Of a stretch of 64,000 bases of DNA, positions 16,946 through 25,804 are shown one piece after another (the stretch's first letter is position 1; each line of letters starts with the position of its first letter). The position numbers were made by a program, and so were the translations under genes. The stretch comes from Agromyces bauzanensis (GTDB lineage Bacteria; Actinomycetota; Actinomycetes; Actinomycetales; Microbacteriaceae), in NCBI RefSeq assembly GCF_014645655.1, contig NZ_BMMD01000006.1, positions 1 through 64,000 on the forward strand. Reading direction: 5' to 3'. The notes below the pieces were generated by a model, which worked only from the letters and a program-made list of their open reading frames with translations, made no database searches and was not told where the DNA came from.

Positions 16946-17409
16946 CGTCCTCCCGAACAGCCGGGATTACGTCATCCGATCGTGATCAGCACGGAATCGA
17001 CGCGATGTTCAGCAGAAAGCGGGGACTCGATCCAGTAGCCGCCACGTCGGTGCTTGCGGCGTCGCGGAGCATTTGTAGGTTCCCGCTGATCATGTCCAAT
17101 TCCCGCAGCAGTTGTCACCGACTTGTTCCAAACGGACAACTCTTCGGGATTCGATCGCATAGCGGTTGTCGTACCCAGGCGGGCATCGTCATCGGGTGCG
17201 CTGGGGGAACGTTCAACGCCGCACGCCTCGCCTGCTGTAGCGATCATTGAACGCAGGCTCCCCCGGAATGGGTTCACCCCTGCGAGAACCGCGAGGGGCG
17301 ACTGGAACCTCGTTTTGGGACCCGCTCGATCAATCGACCTGACACTTGCCGCTACAAACGGCCGCCTCGGCACCCGGTCGAGGGGAGAACGAGGAGCGGC
17401 CCGCTTCGG
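16946..17409. other. Gap without a confident gene
   Basis: About 460 bases. A 133-codon minus frame (16972-17373) and short plus frames are open, but composition and codon choice are unconvincing and no domain is visible. It lies between a backbone gene and the cargo gene that starts at 18219, so it may be leftover sequence from cargo insertion. Confidence 0.35.
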
Positions 17410-18219
17410 TCATAGATTGTAAATCCAGTCGCAGACAGTGGCGTCCGGCGGGTCATGGGTCCAACAGAGCTGGATGAACTCAGAGTTGTAGGGGACGTCG
17501 AAGAACGCGACCCCCCGCGACCACTGCGTTATCCGGCCTGTGACGTCGTAGATGGCGTCCTCAGGCGTCACCTCCGAGAGGTCTGCGTACTGGACACGGG
17601 CGTAAAGGAGGTCGAACGGGAGGGGGTCCGCTCGGCTAGGCGAACGGTCAAGCTGGTACACGAGGATCTTTCTGGTGTAGTCGGTATTGAAGAGTTCAGC
17701 CATCGTGTATGCGCGGAACTGCCCGACACCGTCCTCGGCGGTCGCCGGGGCGGACCAGTTCGCCGGACGGTACAGCTGTTCCACGGGGATACCGTCGATT
17801 GTGAATCTGACCACGCGGTCGTTCTCATTGAACTCAAAGTTCGCGAACACCACGCAGTCTTCATATACGAGAGACAGATCGAGGCATCCTTCGATGCCGT
17901 CACCGACACCACGCCATGTTCCGTCGTTCGATTCTGTTACGGCACCTTCGTACGCCGCGCGGAGCGTCTTGATCGCCTCGGCGAATTGCCAAGCCGGGGA
18001 GTCCTTTTCGGAAAGCCCCGCAGCGAGATATGCGCTGCGGTATCCGGACGTCACGAGGTGTTCCACGTACTTGCTCGCGACCGGCGGCTGGATGACCACC
18101 GGCCGCCAGGCCAGAGGAACTGCTGCCAGGAAAACAGCAGTGACGGTAGACACAACGAGAGAGACAATCGACAGCACGAGCGCTGGCCGGCCCTCCTTCC
18201 GCATTTGAGGCGATCCCAT
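17410..18219 (-). CDS. Unrecognised membrane-anchored protein
   Basis: 269 residues. A single N-terminal membrane helix (about 15-37) follows a short basic head, so the remaining roughly 230 residues are likely outside the cell. That part contains paired Cys-like positions (CLDLSLVYEDCVVF and CWTHDPPDATVCDW) that could form disulphides. Base composition is a little lower in GC than the transfer genes. It sits inside the transfer operon in the same orientation. Entry exclusion or surface contact are possible roles, but nothing in the sequence proves either. Confidence 0.65.
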   Translation of the reverse strand: MGSPQMRKEGRPALVLSIVSLVVSTVTAVFLAAVPLAWRPVVIQPPVASKYVEHLVTSGYRSAYLAAGLSEKDSPAWQFAEAIKTLRAAYEGAVTESNDGTWRGVGDGIEGCLDLSLVYEDCVVFANFEFNENDRVVRFTIDGIPVEQLYRPANWSAPATAEDGVGQFRAYTMAELFNTDYTRKILVYQLDRSPSRADPLPFDLLYARVQYADLSEVTPEDAIYDVTGRITQWSRGVAFFDVPYNSEFIQLCWTHDPPDATVCDWIYNL

Positions 18220-18477
18220 GTGTAAGAGCCTGCAGGGCGGGACTGTGCAGCGGGAGTACCCGAATGGGGGTGATCAGGAGTGTCAACGACGGAGTCCGAC
18301 TCGAGCTTGACCTCCCGGCTGTGCTCCTCCCTGCTGTCGGACCTCCGCGGGGCTTGACCCGGAACGATGGATTGCGCGCGAGGCGCTTCGATCCGCCCAC
18401 TCTGCCCCGAAACCTCGAGGCTAGCTACATGGATAGCTCCGGGGGAGTGCTCATGGGAATACTCCACTTCGTAGGGG

Positions 18478-18744
18478 CTATAGGTTCGACCCGACGCCAA
18501 GGAGAAAATTCGCCCAAGCCACTCCCAGCCCCGAGAGGGCGGCGGCACCGCAAGCGATCCAGAGGCCAAGGCGGGCGCGGGTAGCGGTTTGGTAGTGGCC
18601 GTTCGCGGTGGCGAGCGCCCAGGTAACGGCGCTGATGATCATCATGAGCACGGCGAAGATCAGGACGTAGGTCATGAGTGCGCCGATGATGCTGCGGAGT
18701 TCGGCGGCGGCGCCGACGGCGCCAAAGTCGGGGAAGATGTCCAT
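18478..18744 (-). CDS. DUF6112 protein (second copy)
   Basis: 88 residues from the ATG at 18744, one base after the stop of the M23 gene (TGAAATG). The longer frame up to 18837 overlaps that gene and is rejected. Two hydrophobic helices (about 17-40 and 56-78) match the topology of the first copy, and the middle segments (ALATANGHYQTATRARLGLW against GFGANSSNPHLASRGKAGVL) align. Likely a small integral component or pilin-like subunit of the mating apparatus. Confidence 0.8.
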   Translation of the reverse strand: MDIFPDFGAVGAAAELRSIIGALMTYVLIFAVLMMIISAVTWALATANGHYQTATRARLGLWIACGAAALSGLGVAWANFLLGVGSNL

Positions 18745-18745
18745 T

Positions 18746-19912
18746 TCACGGGTTCCTTTCGGGGCGGCATCCGGCGAGGGCGACCTCTGCGTCGCCGATG
18801 CCGGCGGCGCCGTGTTCGGCGAGCCAGTCGAGGGCATCGACGGCGGGTTCGCCTTGCCCGCCAGGGTGGATCTCGAGGTGCAGGTGCGGGCCAGTGGACT
18901 TGCCGGCTGAGCCGACGTCGCCGATGTGTTGACCGGCGGCGACGCTGTCGCCGACTTTGACGTGGATGCCGGTGTCGTACATGTGCGCGTAGTACGAGGC
19001 GACGGTCTGGCCGGCGACCGTGTGCTCGAGGATGATCAACCCGCCATAGGTGCCGCGCGGGCCGGCGAAGACGACGCGGCCGTCGGCGACGGCAAGGATC
19101 GGGATGCCGCCAGGTGCAGCGAGATCGCTGCCGGCATGGAAGGCGCGCGCGCCGGTGATGGGGTCGGTGCGCCAGCCGAAGCTGTCGGTGCTCGTGTAGG
19201 TGCCATGCGCGAGCGGGAAGACGATCTGCGTCGTCTCGGGCACACGGGCGACGCCGCCGCCTGCGCCGGTCGAGCTCGAGCTGGTGAGCGCGGCGAGAAT
19301 CGCTTCGGCGACAGGCTCGTAGTCGCGGTAGCGATCGGGGTAGGCACTGACCTCGACGGCTTGCGCAGCCGCGCCGCGTTCGAGCTGCTGCCAGCCCGAG
19401 ATATCGAGCAGACCCCGCGGTGAGCCGTTGTTCGGGCCGGACGGTCCGCCGTAGAAGGCGCGGGCCTGGTAGTTCGGATCCATGAGTTCGGCGACGGTGC
19501 CCCATCCTGAGGCCGGGCGCATCTGGAAGAGTCCGAGGGAGTCGTGGTCGGATCCGATGCCGTCGTTCGGGTAGTCCGCCGATTCGGGGTAGGCGCTGGG
19601 GTTGGCAAGCATCCTGAGACCCGACTCGGTGAGCGCCGCCATGAGCGCGATCATCACGCCGTCGCGGCCGACGCCGGCGATCTGTGAACCGATCGTGGTA
19701 ATCGTGGCCGCATGTGTCAGCTGCCGACGGTTCAGCGTGAGAGTCTGGCCGCTGCTGGTTCGGGTGGTGAGCGAATCGGGGACACTGCCGACGATGAGCG
19801 AGCCGACCGTGCACGAGCGTGCGGCCGGGTTGACGAGCGCGGCGACGCTCACGAGCCCGGCGGGCGGGCCGATGAAGACGAGCACCAGCAGGATGACGAG
19901 GAGCTTCTTCAC
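18746..19912 (-). CDS. Peptidoglycan hydrolase: lysozyme-like plus M23 domains
   Basis: 388 residues with an N-terminal signal or anchor helix (1-27). Residues about 85-205 look like a lytic-transglycosylase/lysozyme-like fold (ALMAALTESGLRMLANPSAY, then DSLGLFQMRP and a helix ending near YRDYEPVAEAILA). Residues about 250-365 are an M23 endopeptidase: FGWRTDPITGARAFHAGSDL, ILEHTVAGQTVASYYAHM and GPHLHLEIHPGG supply the zinc-binding His/Asp/HxH set. It cuts local openings in the wall for the mating channel, as VirB1-type and Gram-positive T4SS hydrolases do. Confidence 0.9.
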   Translation of the reverse strand: MKKLLVILLVLVFIGPPAGLVSVAALVNPAARSCTVGSLIVGSVPDSLTTRTSSGQTLTLNRRQLTHAATITTIGSQIAGVGRDGVMIALMAALTESGLRMLANPSAYPESADYPNDGIGSDHDSLGLFQMRPASGWGTVAELMDPNYQARAFYGGPSGPNNGSPRGLLDISGWQQLERGAAAQAVEVSAYPDRYRDYEPVAEAILAALTSSSSTGAGGGVARVPETTQIVFPLAHGTYTSTDSFGWRTDPITGARAFHAGSDLAAPGGIPILAVADGRVVFAGPRGTYGGLIILEHTVAGQTVASYYAHMYDTGIHVKVGDSVAAGQHIGDVGSAGKSTGPHLHLEIHPGGQGEPAVDALDWLAEHGAAGIGDAEVALAGCRPERNP

Positions 19913-19921
19913 CAGGCATCC

Positions 19922-20577
19922 TCACTGCAGCGGCGCGTCGGGGCGCGACAGCCGGAGCAATCGGCACGGCTCGCCGGTCGGGCAGTCGATGAAGACGGTG
20001 AACGAAACCCTGCGGGAGCTCTCGACGGGCTCGCGGTTCCAGGTACCGTCTCGGTGGGCGGTGCCGGTCACGGTGTAGGCGACGGTGGTCTTCGAGATCT
20101 GACCAGCGGATGCCTGTGCGCGGGCGGTGATCCAAGCATCCGGAACCCCGACCGCGTCGATGTCGAGATGCTGCCGGGTGCCGTACGTCTGCAGCTGCTT
20201 CCAGACGATTGAACTCGGGAGATAGGCCCGCACATCGGTGGCGACGCCGACTGCCTCTCGGCGTCCGCGACGTCGACGAGGGACTGAGCCCACTGGGCGG
20301 CGTTCTCGGGTGCTCGCGTGTCCCAGTCGAAGAGCGACCGAGCGACGCTGCGCGCGAAGCGTTCGGGGTCGGATGTCGCGGTGATGGAGTGCGGCGAGGC
20401 GATCGGGTCCGGACGGGTTGAGGCCGTGTTCGCCGCCGACGCTGGACGGGACTGGTGCTCGGCTTCAAGCGCTGGCCCCCGCAGTAGCCCGTAGATCCCC
20501 ATACCGATGAGCGCGAGCAGGATACATCCGCCCGCAACCAGGGCGATGATCAGTCGGCGACGACGGGCGAATGGCAT
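19922..20577 (-). pseudogene. VirB8/TcpC-like transfer protein with a frameshift
   Basis: The start at 20577 encodes a basic head and one membrane helix (RLIIALVAGGCILLALIGMG), then DPERFARSVARSLFDWDTRA and SLVDVADAE. At 20255-20259 a GAGAG run shifts the frame. In the next frame the protein resumes as AVGVATDVRAYLPSSIVWKQ and ends in an NTF2-like beta-rich half (KTTVAYTVTGTAHRD, RRVSFTVFIDCPTGEPCRLL) at 19922. Removing two bases, or adding one, restores about 218 residues. One helix plus an NTF2-like domain is the VirB8/TcpC plan, so the loss would affect transfer. Confidence 0.75.
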
Positions 20578-20634
20578 GGTCGGCTCCTCTGCTGCGTCCC
20601 GATGAGCAAGGTCATGAGACAGGTGCGCGCGAGG

Positions 20635-21612
20635 TCAGCGGGCGATCGCCTGAGCTCGGTTCCGGAGCGCCCGGATCGCTTCGGCGAACGAGACCGTGCC
20701 GGCGACCGTCGACTCGAAGTCGTCCCACTGCTCATCGGTGAGTTCGGCTGCGATCTCGTCGAGTTCGAAGTGCAGCCACCACGCCCGCAGGTCGGACCAC
20801 TGCAGCACGAACGCCCGGATCGGCAGCTTCACGATCTCATCGCCCGCGCTCACAGCCGGTCGGCTACGTCGCTTCGACCGCGATTCTGCTTTCACGCGGG
20901 CGAGTGCTTCCGTCGCGAGCTTTTCAAGATCCACAGGCATGGTCGGTCCGTCGACCGCGTGCAGCTGCGTCGCCACTGACCGGAGCGCCGGCTTGACCGG
21001 CGCGCCGCCGTCAATGGCGACGAGTGCTCGCGCCGCGTCCGCCCGGAGCTCGTCCGTCGCATCCTCGTCGTCGATGATCTGCTGCAGCCGACCAACGCGT
21101 TCGTGCGTGTTGTACGAGCGATTGCCGGTCACCAACTGCGCTGCCTGCGCGCGGGTATCACCGGAACCGCGACGGAGCGGTGCCGCACCGGGTGCGGCAC
21201 CGCTCAGGTGAACGCCGCCGACCCCGAATCGACCGGTGGCCTGCCGCCTCTGGGCATCCTCGGCGAGCAACTGCTTGACCTCGCGATACAGCGCCGCCGC
21301 CTCGGTCGGGGCGAGCGACTTGTGCAGGGCGTTGTCGTCCTGTTCAGCGAGCAGCCGTGCGAGGTCATCGGAGATCCCGGACCGCACCCAGACGTTCACC
21401 GTCCGATGCCCGAGTTGGCGCAACGCTGCGAGCCGCCTCGCCCCGCAGACGAGGTCACCGTCGGGTGTGACCGTGATCGGCTGCAGCAGTCCCTGGCGTT
21501 CGATGGAAGCGGCGAGGGCGTCGATGTCACCGAGGTCGGTGCGGTGGCGGGCGCCGACGCGGATCGAGTCGATTGCTCGCTCGAGCTCGATGTGCCCCTG
21601 GCCGCCGGTCAT
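20635..21612 (-). CDS. parB: ParB/Spo0J-family partition or regulatory protein
   Basis: 325 residues. The N-terminal ParB/sulfiredoxin-like domain (about 8-115) shows DIDALAASIERQGLLQPITV, GDLVCGARRLAALRQLGHRT and LAEQDDNALHKSLAPTEAAA. A linker of about residues 130-150 is encoded across a perfect palindrome (21175-21205), and helices related to the KorB/HTH region follow. The C-terminal part is helical with Trp-rich segments. No parA is seen nearby, so a stand-alone regulator or stabilisation role is as likely as true partition. It overlaps the upstream gene by four bases (ATGA). Confidence 0.85.
   Translation of the reverse strand: MTGGQGHIELERAIDSIRVGARHRTDLGDIDALAASIERQGLLQPITVTPDGDLVCGARRLAALRQLGHRTVNVWVRSGISDDLARLLAEQDDNALHKSLAPTEAAALYREVKQLLAEDAQRRQATGRFGVGGVHLSGAAPGAAPLRRGSGDTRAQAAQLVTGNRSYNTHERVGRLQQIIDDEDATDELRADAARALVAIDGGAPVKPALRSVATQLHAVDGPTMPVDLEKLATEALARVKAESRSKRRSRPAVSAGDEIVKLPIRAFVLQWSDLRAWWLHFELDEIAAELTDEQWDDFESTVAGTVSFAEAIRALRNRAQAIAR
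21175..21205. repeat. Perfect 31-bp palindrome inside parB
   Basis: Two 15-base arms, GAGCGGTGCCGCACC and its exact complement, flank a single G. As RNA or single strand it would form an exceptionally stable hairpin. It encodes the Ala/Gly/Pro-rich linker of the ParB-like protein, so it either arose as an in-frame insertion or has a DNA function of its own, such as a binding site. Confidence 0.8.
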
Positions 21613-22445
21613 ATCGTCACCCGCGGAGTGTTGATGACGACGTCGGTAACGAGGTCATCGTCGTGCAGCAAGGCACGCAGAGGTTCGCCGACAAGCAGAC
21701 GCAGCAGGATACCTCTGCCCGCGACTGTGTGCTGATGCACCGGGTCGCAGCATCCGAGTAGAGCCTTGAGCATGGCGTGCCAGGCGCGCTGCGGCAGGTC
21801 GAGTTGGGCGCGAGCCGCGTAGTCACGACGGAGAGATTCATAAGCGGATGCTCGCGACGGGGCATCCGCAAGCCGACCACAGACGTACTCGACGCCGGCG
21901 CGGGCGCGGTCGCTCGGCCAGCCGAGCAACGTGAACAGGGTGATCGCGTCGTGGATTGCGGCATTCACGTCCTCGCGCGGCGCCGAATCGTTGTCGAGGA
22001 TCGCGTCGACGGCCGCGATGCGGAACGCCGGGTGGTACTCGGGCAGTTCATGCTCGCGGTCGCTGAAGCGCTCGGCATCGTGGAACTCCGACACCTTCGC
22101 GCGCCGCGCCTGATGCACCGAGCAAAGGAGTCCCTGCGCGCGTTCCTCGGCGATGCACGTGACCTGCACGGCGCGGGTAACGAGTGCCCAAGGGTCATCC
22201 GCCCGGATGGTCGACGGGGCGCGCATCGCATCGAACGCCGCGGAGGCGGCCTCCCACGGGTCGAGGCTGTGCTTGCGGGCGAGGGCCGAGTACTTCTCGG
22301 CGGCGTACTGCACGAGGGCGTTGGCTTCCGGGTCGGTACGCCAGGCTCTGCCGTCGGATTCCTGCATGCGCATGAGCAGCATCCTCAGGCCTTCGGGGTT
22401 CCGGAAGGCTTCGGGTTCGCGTTCCCGCGTCGAGCTCCAGTTCAT
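21609..22445 (-). CDS. Unrecognised element-maintenance protein
   Basis: 278 residues from the ATG at 22445, preferred because GGGAGG lies seven bases upstream; an ATG at 22499 would add 18 residues. The protein is almost wholly helical and charged (LRMLLMRMQESDGRAWRTDP, LVQYAAEKYSALARKHSLDP, ALVTRAVQVTCIAEERAQG). It overlaps parB by four bases, and the same gene pair seems to recur in related actinobacterial elements. A role in replication or regulation of the element is plausible; no catalytic motif is visible. Confidence 0.7.
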   Translation of the reverse strand: MNWSSTREREPEAFRNPEGLRMLLMRMQESDGRAWRTDPEANALVQYAAEKYSALARKHSLDPWEAASAAFDAMRAPSTIRADDPWALVTRAVQVTCIAEERAQGLLCSVHQARRAKVSEFHDAERFSDREHELPEYHPAFRIAAVDAILDNDSAPREDVNAAIHDAITLFTLLGWPSDRARAGVEYVCGRLADAPSRASAYESLRRDYAARAQLDLPQRAWHAMLKALLGCCDPVHQHTVAGRGILLRLLVGEPLRALLHDDDLVTDVVINTPRVTI

Positions 22446-22502
22446 CGCGGCACCTCCCGTCGGTTCGGTGCGTGTTGCCGCGGTTTGCAGGATGCTCATG
22501 AC

Positions 22503-22913
22503 TCACCGCCGTCCCATCCCGGGGCGGGAAAATCGGGGATGCTCGGGGGAGCGGCCGAACTCGGAGAGGGGTGGCAGTTTCGCCGCCCGCTCGCGGATCG
22601 CCCGCCTCGTCGTCGCGGGCGCGCGGCGAAGCCGGCGGGCGAGGTCGGCCTCGAGATCAAGCCCACGGCCGGCGATGCGGCCGGTGCCAGTGCTCAACAG
22701 GTCGGATGCCCGCACCCACACGATTCCCGGCCGCTGTGCGGGTCGGCTCGGGTAGAGGTCGGCAGCCGGGTCAGCCTCGGTCGGGGTGCTGCGGGCGGCG
22801 AGCGCGGCGCGAATTCGCTCGGCGACATCGTCGGTCGGCGCATCCGTGTCCGGGATGCCCGTGCGCCAGTCATCCGCGAATCGGCGGTTCTGCTCGAATT
22901 CGTCTTCATCCAT
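22503..22913 (-). CDS. Unrecognised small charged protein
   Basis: 136 residues, acidic at the start (MDEDEFEQNRRFADDWRTG) and strongly basic toward the end (DLARRLRRAPATTRRAIRER). It contains no recognised domain. Its start overlaps the DUF2637 gene by eight bases, so the two are co-translated. The charge split suggests a DNA- or membrane-protein-binding adaptor, which is an inference. Confidence 0.6.
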   Translation of the reverse strand: MDEDEFEQNRRFADDWRTGIPDTDAPTDDVAERIRAALAARSTPTEADPAADLYPSRPAQRPGIVWVRASDLLSTGTGRIAGRGLDLEADLARRLRRAPATTRRAIRERAAKLPPLSEFGRSPEHPRFSRPGMGRR

Positions 22914-23598
22914 CGCTCGCGCCCTCCCTCACGGTGCCGGTCTGCGACGTAGGTGCGCCGACGTGGTCACGCAGCCACCGCCCGATGGTCGAGGGATGCA
23001 CGCCGAGCTGACGGGCGATCGCCGAGTTCGACCACCCGAGCGCGCGCAGGGATGAAGCGTCGTCGCGCGGCACGAGCGCGGCGCCGGGCTGCTGACGGAT
23101 GATCGTGGCCGCCGGCGGTCTCGACTTCGCGGCTGCGGGCGCCGTGGCCTCGGCGGAAGCCGTCTTCCGTGGAGCGCGCATGAGGACCGAGGTCAGGTGG
23201 GTGATCGCAAGCAGTACGAGCGGCGGGACGGCCGAGACGGATGCCGCGAGGAACAGCGGCACCTCGATCGAATCCGCGACGATCGCGTGGATGGCGTTCG
23301 CGGCGACGGAGATGGCGGCGCCTGCGATGAGGAGCATCCACGGGTACCAGGCGACCCGCGACCGCGCGAGGGCGACGGCAGCCACGGTCGCGACAACGAT
23401 GATGCCGTCGACGATGAGCGGCCACACCCACGCCTGTGCCGGATCGAAACCGGAGCGGCGCGCGAGGTCGCTGAGCGAGGTGAACGAGAGCCAGAATGCT
23501 CCGGCCGCGATGAAGATGGTGCCGATTACAGCGGTGATCATCGCGAGGCGGACGCCGTCGGGGCGATGGAGCTGGTTCGGGCGGGTCAGGGCAGGCAT
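22906..23598 (-). CDS. DUF2637 (SpdB-like) membrane protein with C-terminal HTH
   Basis: 230 residues. Four hydrophobic helices between about 18 and 135 (FIAAGAFWLSF, VDGIIVVATVAAVALA, WMLLIAGAAISVAANA, VPPLVLLAITH) carry the DUF2637 signature, including AQAWVWPLIVDG. Residues about 183-215 form a helix-turn-helix (LRALGWSNSAIARQLGVHPS). DUF2637/SpdB proteins are encoded in actinobacterial conjugative elements and linked to plasmid spread. A membrane protein with a DNA-binding tail could tether the element to the membrane. Confidence 0.85.
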   Translation of the reverse strand: MPALTRPNQLHRPDGVRLAMITAVIGTIFIAAGAFWLSFTSLSDLARRSGFDPAQAWVWPLIVDGIIVVATVAAVALARSRVAWYPWMLLIAGAAISVAANAIHAIVADSIEVPLFLAASVSAVPPLVLLAITHLTSVLMRAPRKTASAEATAPAAAKSRPPAATIIRQQPGAALVPRDDASSLRALGWSNSAIARQLGVHPSTIGRWLRDHVGAPTSQTGTVREGASDG

Positions 23599-24515
23599 CG
23601 CGTGTCACCTGCCCTTGGTGGTGGGGACGGGGGAGCGGACCAGGGGGTCGGCGGTGCCTGTCTCGGGCTTGGCGGCCTCGGTGGTCTCGCCGAGGCTTGA
23701 CGGCTGGCGGATCGGATCGTGGTCGCGATCTCAGCATCCGCGAGGCCGGCGCTCGCCGCCGCTGGCGCCAGTGCGGATGCGACGGCGTCGGGTGGTAAGC
23801 CGGCTTCGGCGAGTCGGCAGGCGGCCCAGAAGAGACCGGCGTTCCGCTCGCCTTCTCGGAGGCGACCTACCCACCCAGCGAGCCTTCTTGGGTCGAGCGC
23901 TGCGGCTGTGGCCGGCTCTGCCGAGCGCGTGCTTGGTCGTGCCGGGCGCGGGTCGACGAACTCGCGAAGTGCGACGGCGTCGACGGGCTTCGTGTGAGCG
24001 AATGATACGGAGAAGAGCCGATACGCGACGCGGCCGCGATCTGTCGCCAGGCTCGATGGCGGCGAGACCACGTAGCCGCCCGTCCCGCGGAAGTCGATGC
24101 GCGCCACGGCGGCCTGCCAGCAGCGCTGTGGCCGGGACTGCATCGCTGGGAAGTACACGTGCAGGCCGCCAGACGGTGTGCGAACCCGGGCGAGTTCGCC
24201 GTCGACGAGTCCAGCTGTGGCGGCGCGCTCGAACGCGGGAAAGCCCGATCCCGCGACTCCCTTCGCGTCGACATCGACGACGTCGATCCCGGAGGCGCTG
24301 CCGGTCGGAATGCCGAGGTTCGCGTCGGGCCAACGAGTCCACCATGTCTCGACTTGGTCGACGTCGCAGCTGGCATCGTGGAATCCCGCCGCAGTCAGGG
24401 GACGCTTCTCCTCGCGGGCACACGGGAAGACCGGGACGCCGGCACTGGCGAATGCGATCGCCGCGTTGCGGATCGGAACGCGGTTCGTGGTCAACAGCAG
24501 CTCTGCGATGTCCAT
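23586..24515 (-). CDS. Bifunctional DNA primase/polymerase (Prim-Pol)
   Basis: 309 residues. The Prim-Pol domain (about 15-200) shows VPVFPCAREEKRPLTAAGFH, WWTRWPDANLGIPTG, the acidic metal-binding motif IDVVDVDAKG, RVRTPSGGLHVYF and DFRGTGGYVVSPPS. A helical region (about 205-285) and a Pro-rich tail follow. Such enzymes prime and copy DNA of plasmids and integrative elements, probably converting the transferred strand to a duplex in the recipient. Its start overlaps the ArdC-like stop by one base. There is no helicase domain in this protein. Confidence 0.88.
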   Translation of the reverse strand: MDIAELLLTTNRVPIRNAAIAFASAGVPVFPCAREEKRPLTAAGFHDASCDVDQVETWWTRWPDANLGIPTGSASGIDVVDVDAKGVAGSGFPAFERAATAGLVDGELARVRTPSGGLHVYFPAMQSRPQRCWQAAVARIDFRGTGGYVVSPPSSLATDRGRVAYRLFSVSFAHTKPVDAVALREFVDPRPARPSTRSAEPATAAALDPRRLAGWVGRLREGERNAGLFWAACRLAEAGLPPDAVASALAPAAASAGLADAEIATTIRSASRQASARPPRPPSPRQAPPTPWSAPPSPPPRAGDTRCLP

Positions 24516-25576
24516 CAGAGGCCCCGCGCTTCGAGCGACTCCGGTTGCCGCTCGGGCGACGTGGTGGGGGCTGCCGCGGTGACGCGCTGGGCCGTTGCGG
24601 ACCGATCGAGTTCGGGAGGATCACCGGCGCCGCCTTGGGTTGTGGGGAGCCGGTCGAGTATCGCGCCGGCGGTACGGCGCACACGCTCACCGGTCTCCTG
24701 CACCACCTCGGTGGGCTTCTTAGCCTCCACAGCGTTCGCCCACGATGAGACGTACGGGATCGTATAGTCGCTCGTGTCCATCCCGTGCGCGGCGCCGATC
24801 ATCAAGGCGACTGACTCTGCCTCGACCTCGCCGATCCCGCGATGCAAGAAGACGTTGCTTTCGGGCTCGTGCATTCTGATGTGCGCAAGCTCGTGCGCCA
24901 AAGTCTTCACGCGGCCAGCGGCATCCATGTTGCCGCGCACCATGACCGTGCGCGCCCCGAAATCAGTGACGCCGTTCGCGCCCCGCAGCTCCGTGGCATC
25001 CGTCACCGTCGACAGGCTGAAGCCCTCGTCCCGAACGATCGCGGCGAGCCCATCCCAGACTCCCGGCGGTGCCTCGCCGCGGAGCAGGCGCGGAACCGGC
25101 AGCTCTGGTAGCGGACGGCCGTCAGTCTGCGAGACGTCCCAGACGTACGCTGGCCGAACCCCGACCATTCGCGGGCGCACGATCTCGCCGGCGCGCGGGC
25201 GTTCGTTGCGGTCGAGCCGACGCCACGAGTCCGCATCCATGGGCGCCGAGGTCGCGAACCGCGCGGTGAGCGGTGCGAAGATCATGTATCCGCGCTGTCC
25301 GGCGATCACTCGGCGGCCCAATGCCTGCCACTGCTTGAAGCCGGCGATGTACGTCGGCATCGGGTCGGGGACGCGTCCCTGCCGGTAGGCGGCCTCGTGC
25401 TGCCACCAGATCAGCAGCGTGTTATTGAACGATCGCGTGTGGAATCGGGCGGCGAACTCGAGTGCGCGCCTCCAGTCGTCGCCGGTGACGAGCGTCTCGA
25501 CGGACGCGACGAGGTGCTCATGCAGCTCGACGAGCTTCGCTTCCCGGTCGTGATGCGGTTGCGGTTTCGTCGACAC
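24515..25576 (-). CDS. ArdC-like antirestriction protein with metallopeptidase motif
   Basis: 353 residues from a GTG at 25576 (GAAGGG eight bases upstream; a GTG at 25585 is possible). Residues about 15-115 match the ArdC N-terminal ssDNA-binding domain (FAARFHTRSFNNTLLIWWQH, YIAGFKQWQALGRRVIAG). Residues about 220-265 hold a zinc-peptidase motif, TLAHELAHIRMH, with a downstream Glu (EVEAESVALMIG). ArdC-type proteins coat incoming single strands and counter host restriction. It is the first gene behind the operator array, so it should be expressed early after entry. Confidence 0.87.
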   Translation of the reverse strand: MSTKPQPHHDREAKLVELHEHLVASVETLVTGDDWRRALEFAARFHTRSFNNTLLIWWQHEAAYRQGRVPDPMPTYIAGFKQWQALGRRVIAGQRGYMIFAPLTARFATSAPMDADSWRRLDRNERPRAGEIVRPRMVGVRPAYVWDVSQTDGRPLPELPVPRLLRGEAPPGVWDGLAAIVRDEGFSLSTVTDATELRGANGVTDFGARTVMVRGNMDAAGRVKTLAHELAHIRMHEPESNVFLHRGIGEVEAESVALMIGAAHGMDTSDYTIPYVSSWANAVEAKKPTEVVQETGERVRRTAGAILDRLPTTQGGAGDPPELDRSATAQRVTAAAPTTSPERQPESLEARGL

Positions 25577-25585
25577 GGCGACCAC

Positions 25586-25740
25586 CCTTCGGAACGACTA
25601 CCCGCGCGAGTGATGCGCGGCTGACGCATAGGTGCGCCCGGCTGCGCACGCATGCTCCGGGCGCAGGTGAGCGGCATCGCAGAGCCCGCGCGCGAGAGCG
25701 CGGACACCGCGGGAGTTGTGGGCTTGCTCGCTACCTCCCT
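25586..25740. other. Leader between the minus-strand promoter and the ArdC-like gene
   Basis: An untranslated leader of roughly 170-190 bases if the minus-strand start lies near 25767. It is GC-rich and contains short inverted stretches such as CGCGAGAGCGCG. No gene or clear riboswitch is visible. Confidence 0.35.
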
Positions 25741-25772
25741 CGTTGAGCATGCTCAACGTTCGTTTTGTCTCG

Positions 25773-25801
25773 TTCTTACCACGCGATTTGAGCATGCGCA
25801 A
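25773..25801 (-). promoter_or_regulatory. Predicted promoter of the transfer operon
   Basis: Read on the minus strand: -35 TTGCGC (25801-25796), a 17-base spacer, then -10 TAAGAA (25778-25773). The -35 lies within operator site 2, and site 1 lies about 15-35 bases downstream. Repressor bound to sites 1 and 2 would block transcription of the ArdC-like, Prim-Pol and following genes. Confidence 0.5.
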
Positions 25802-25804
25802 CGC

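Noticed and set aside
23099-24748. 549-codon plus frame
   Set aside because: Antisense to DUF2637 and Prim-Pol genes; the sequence is Arg/Ser-rich without any domain.
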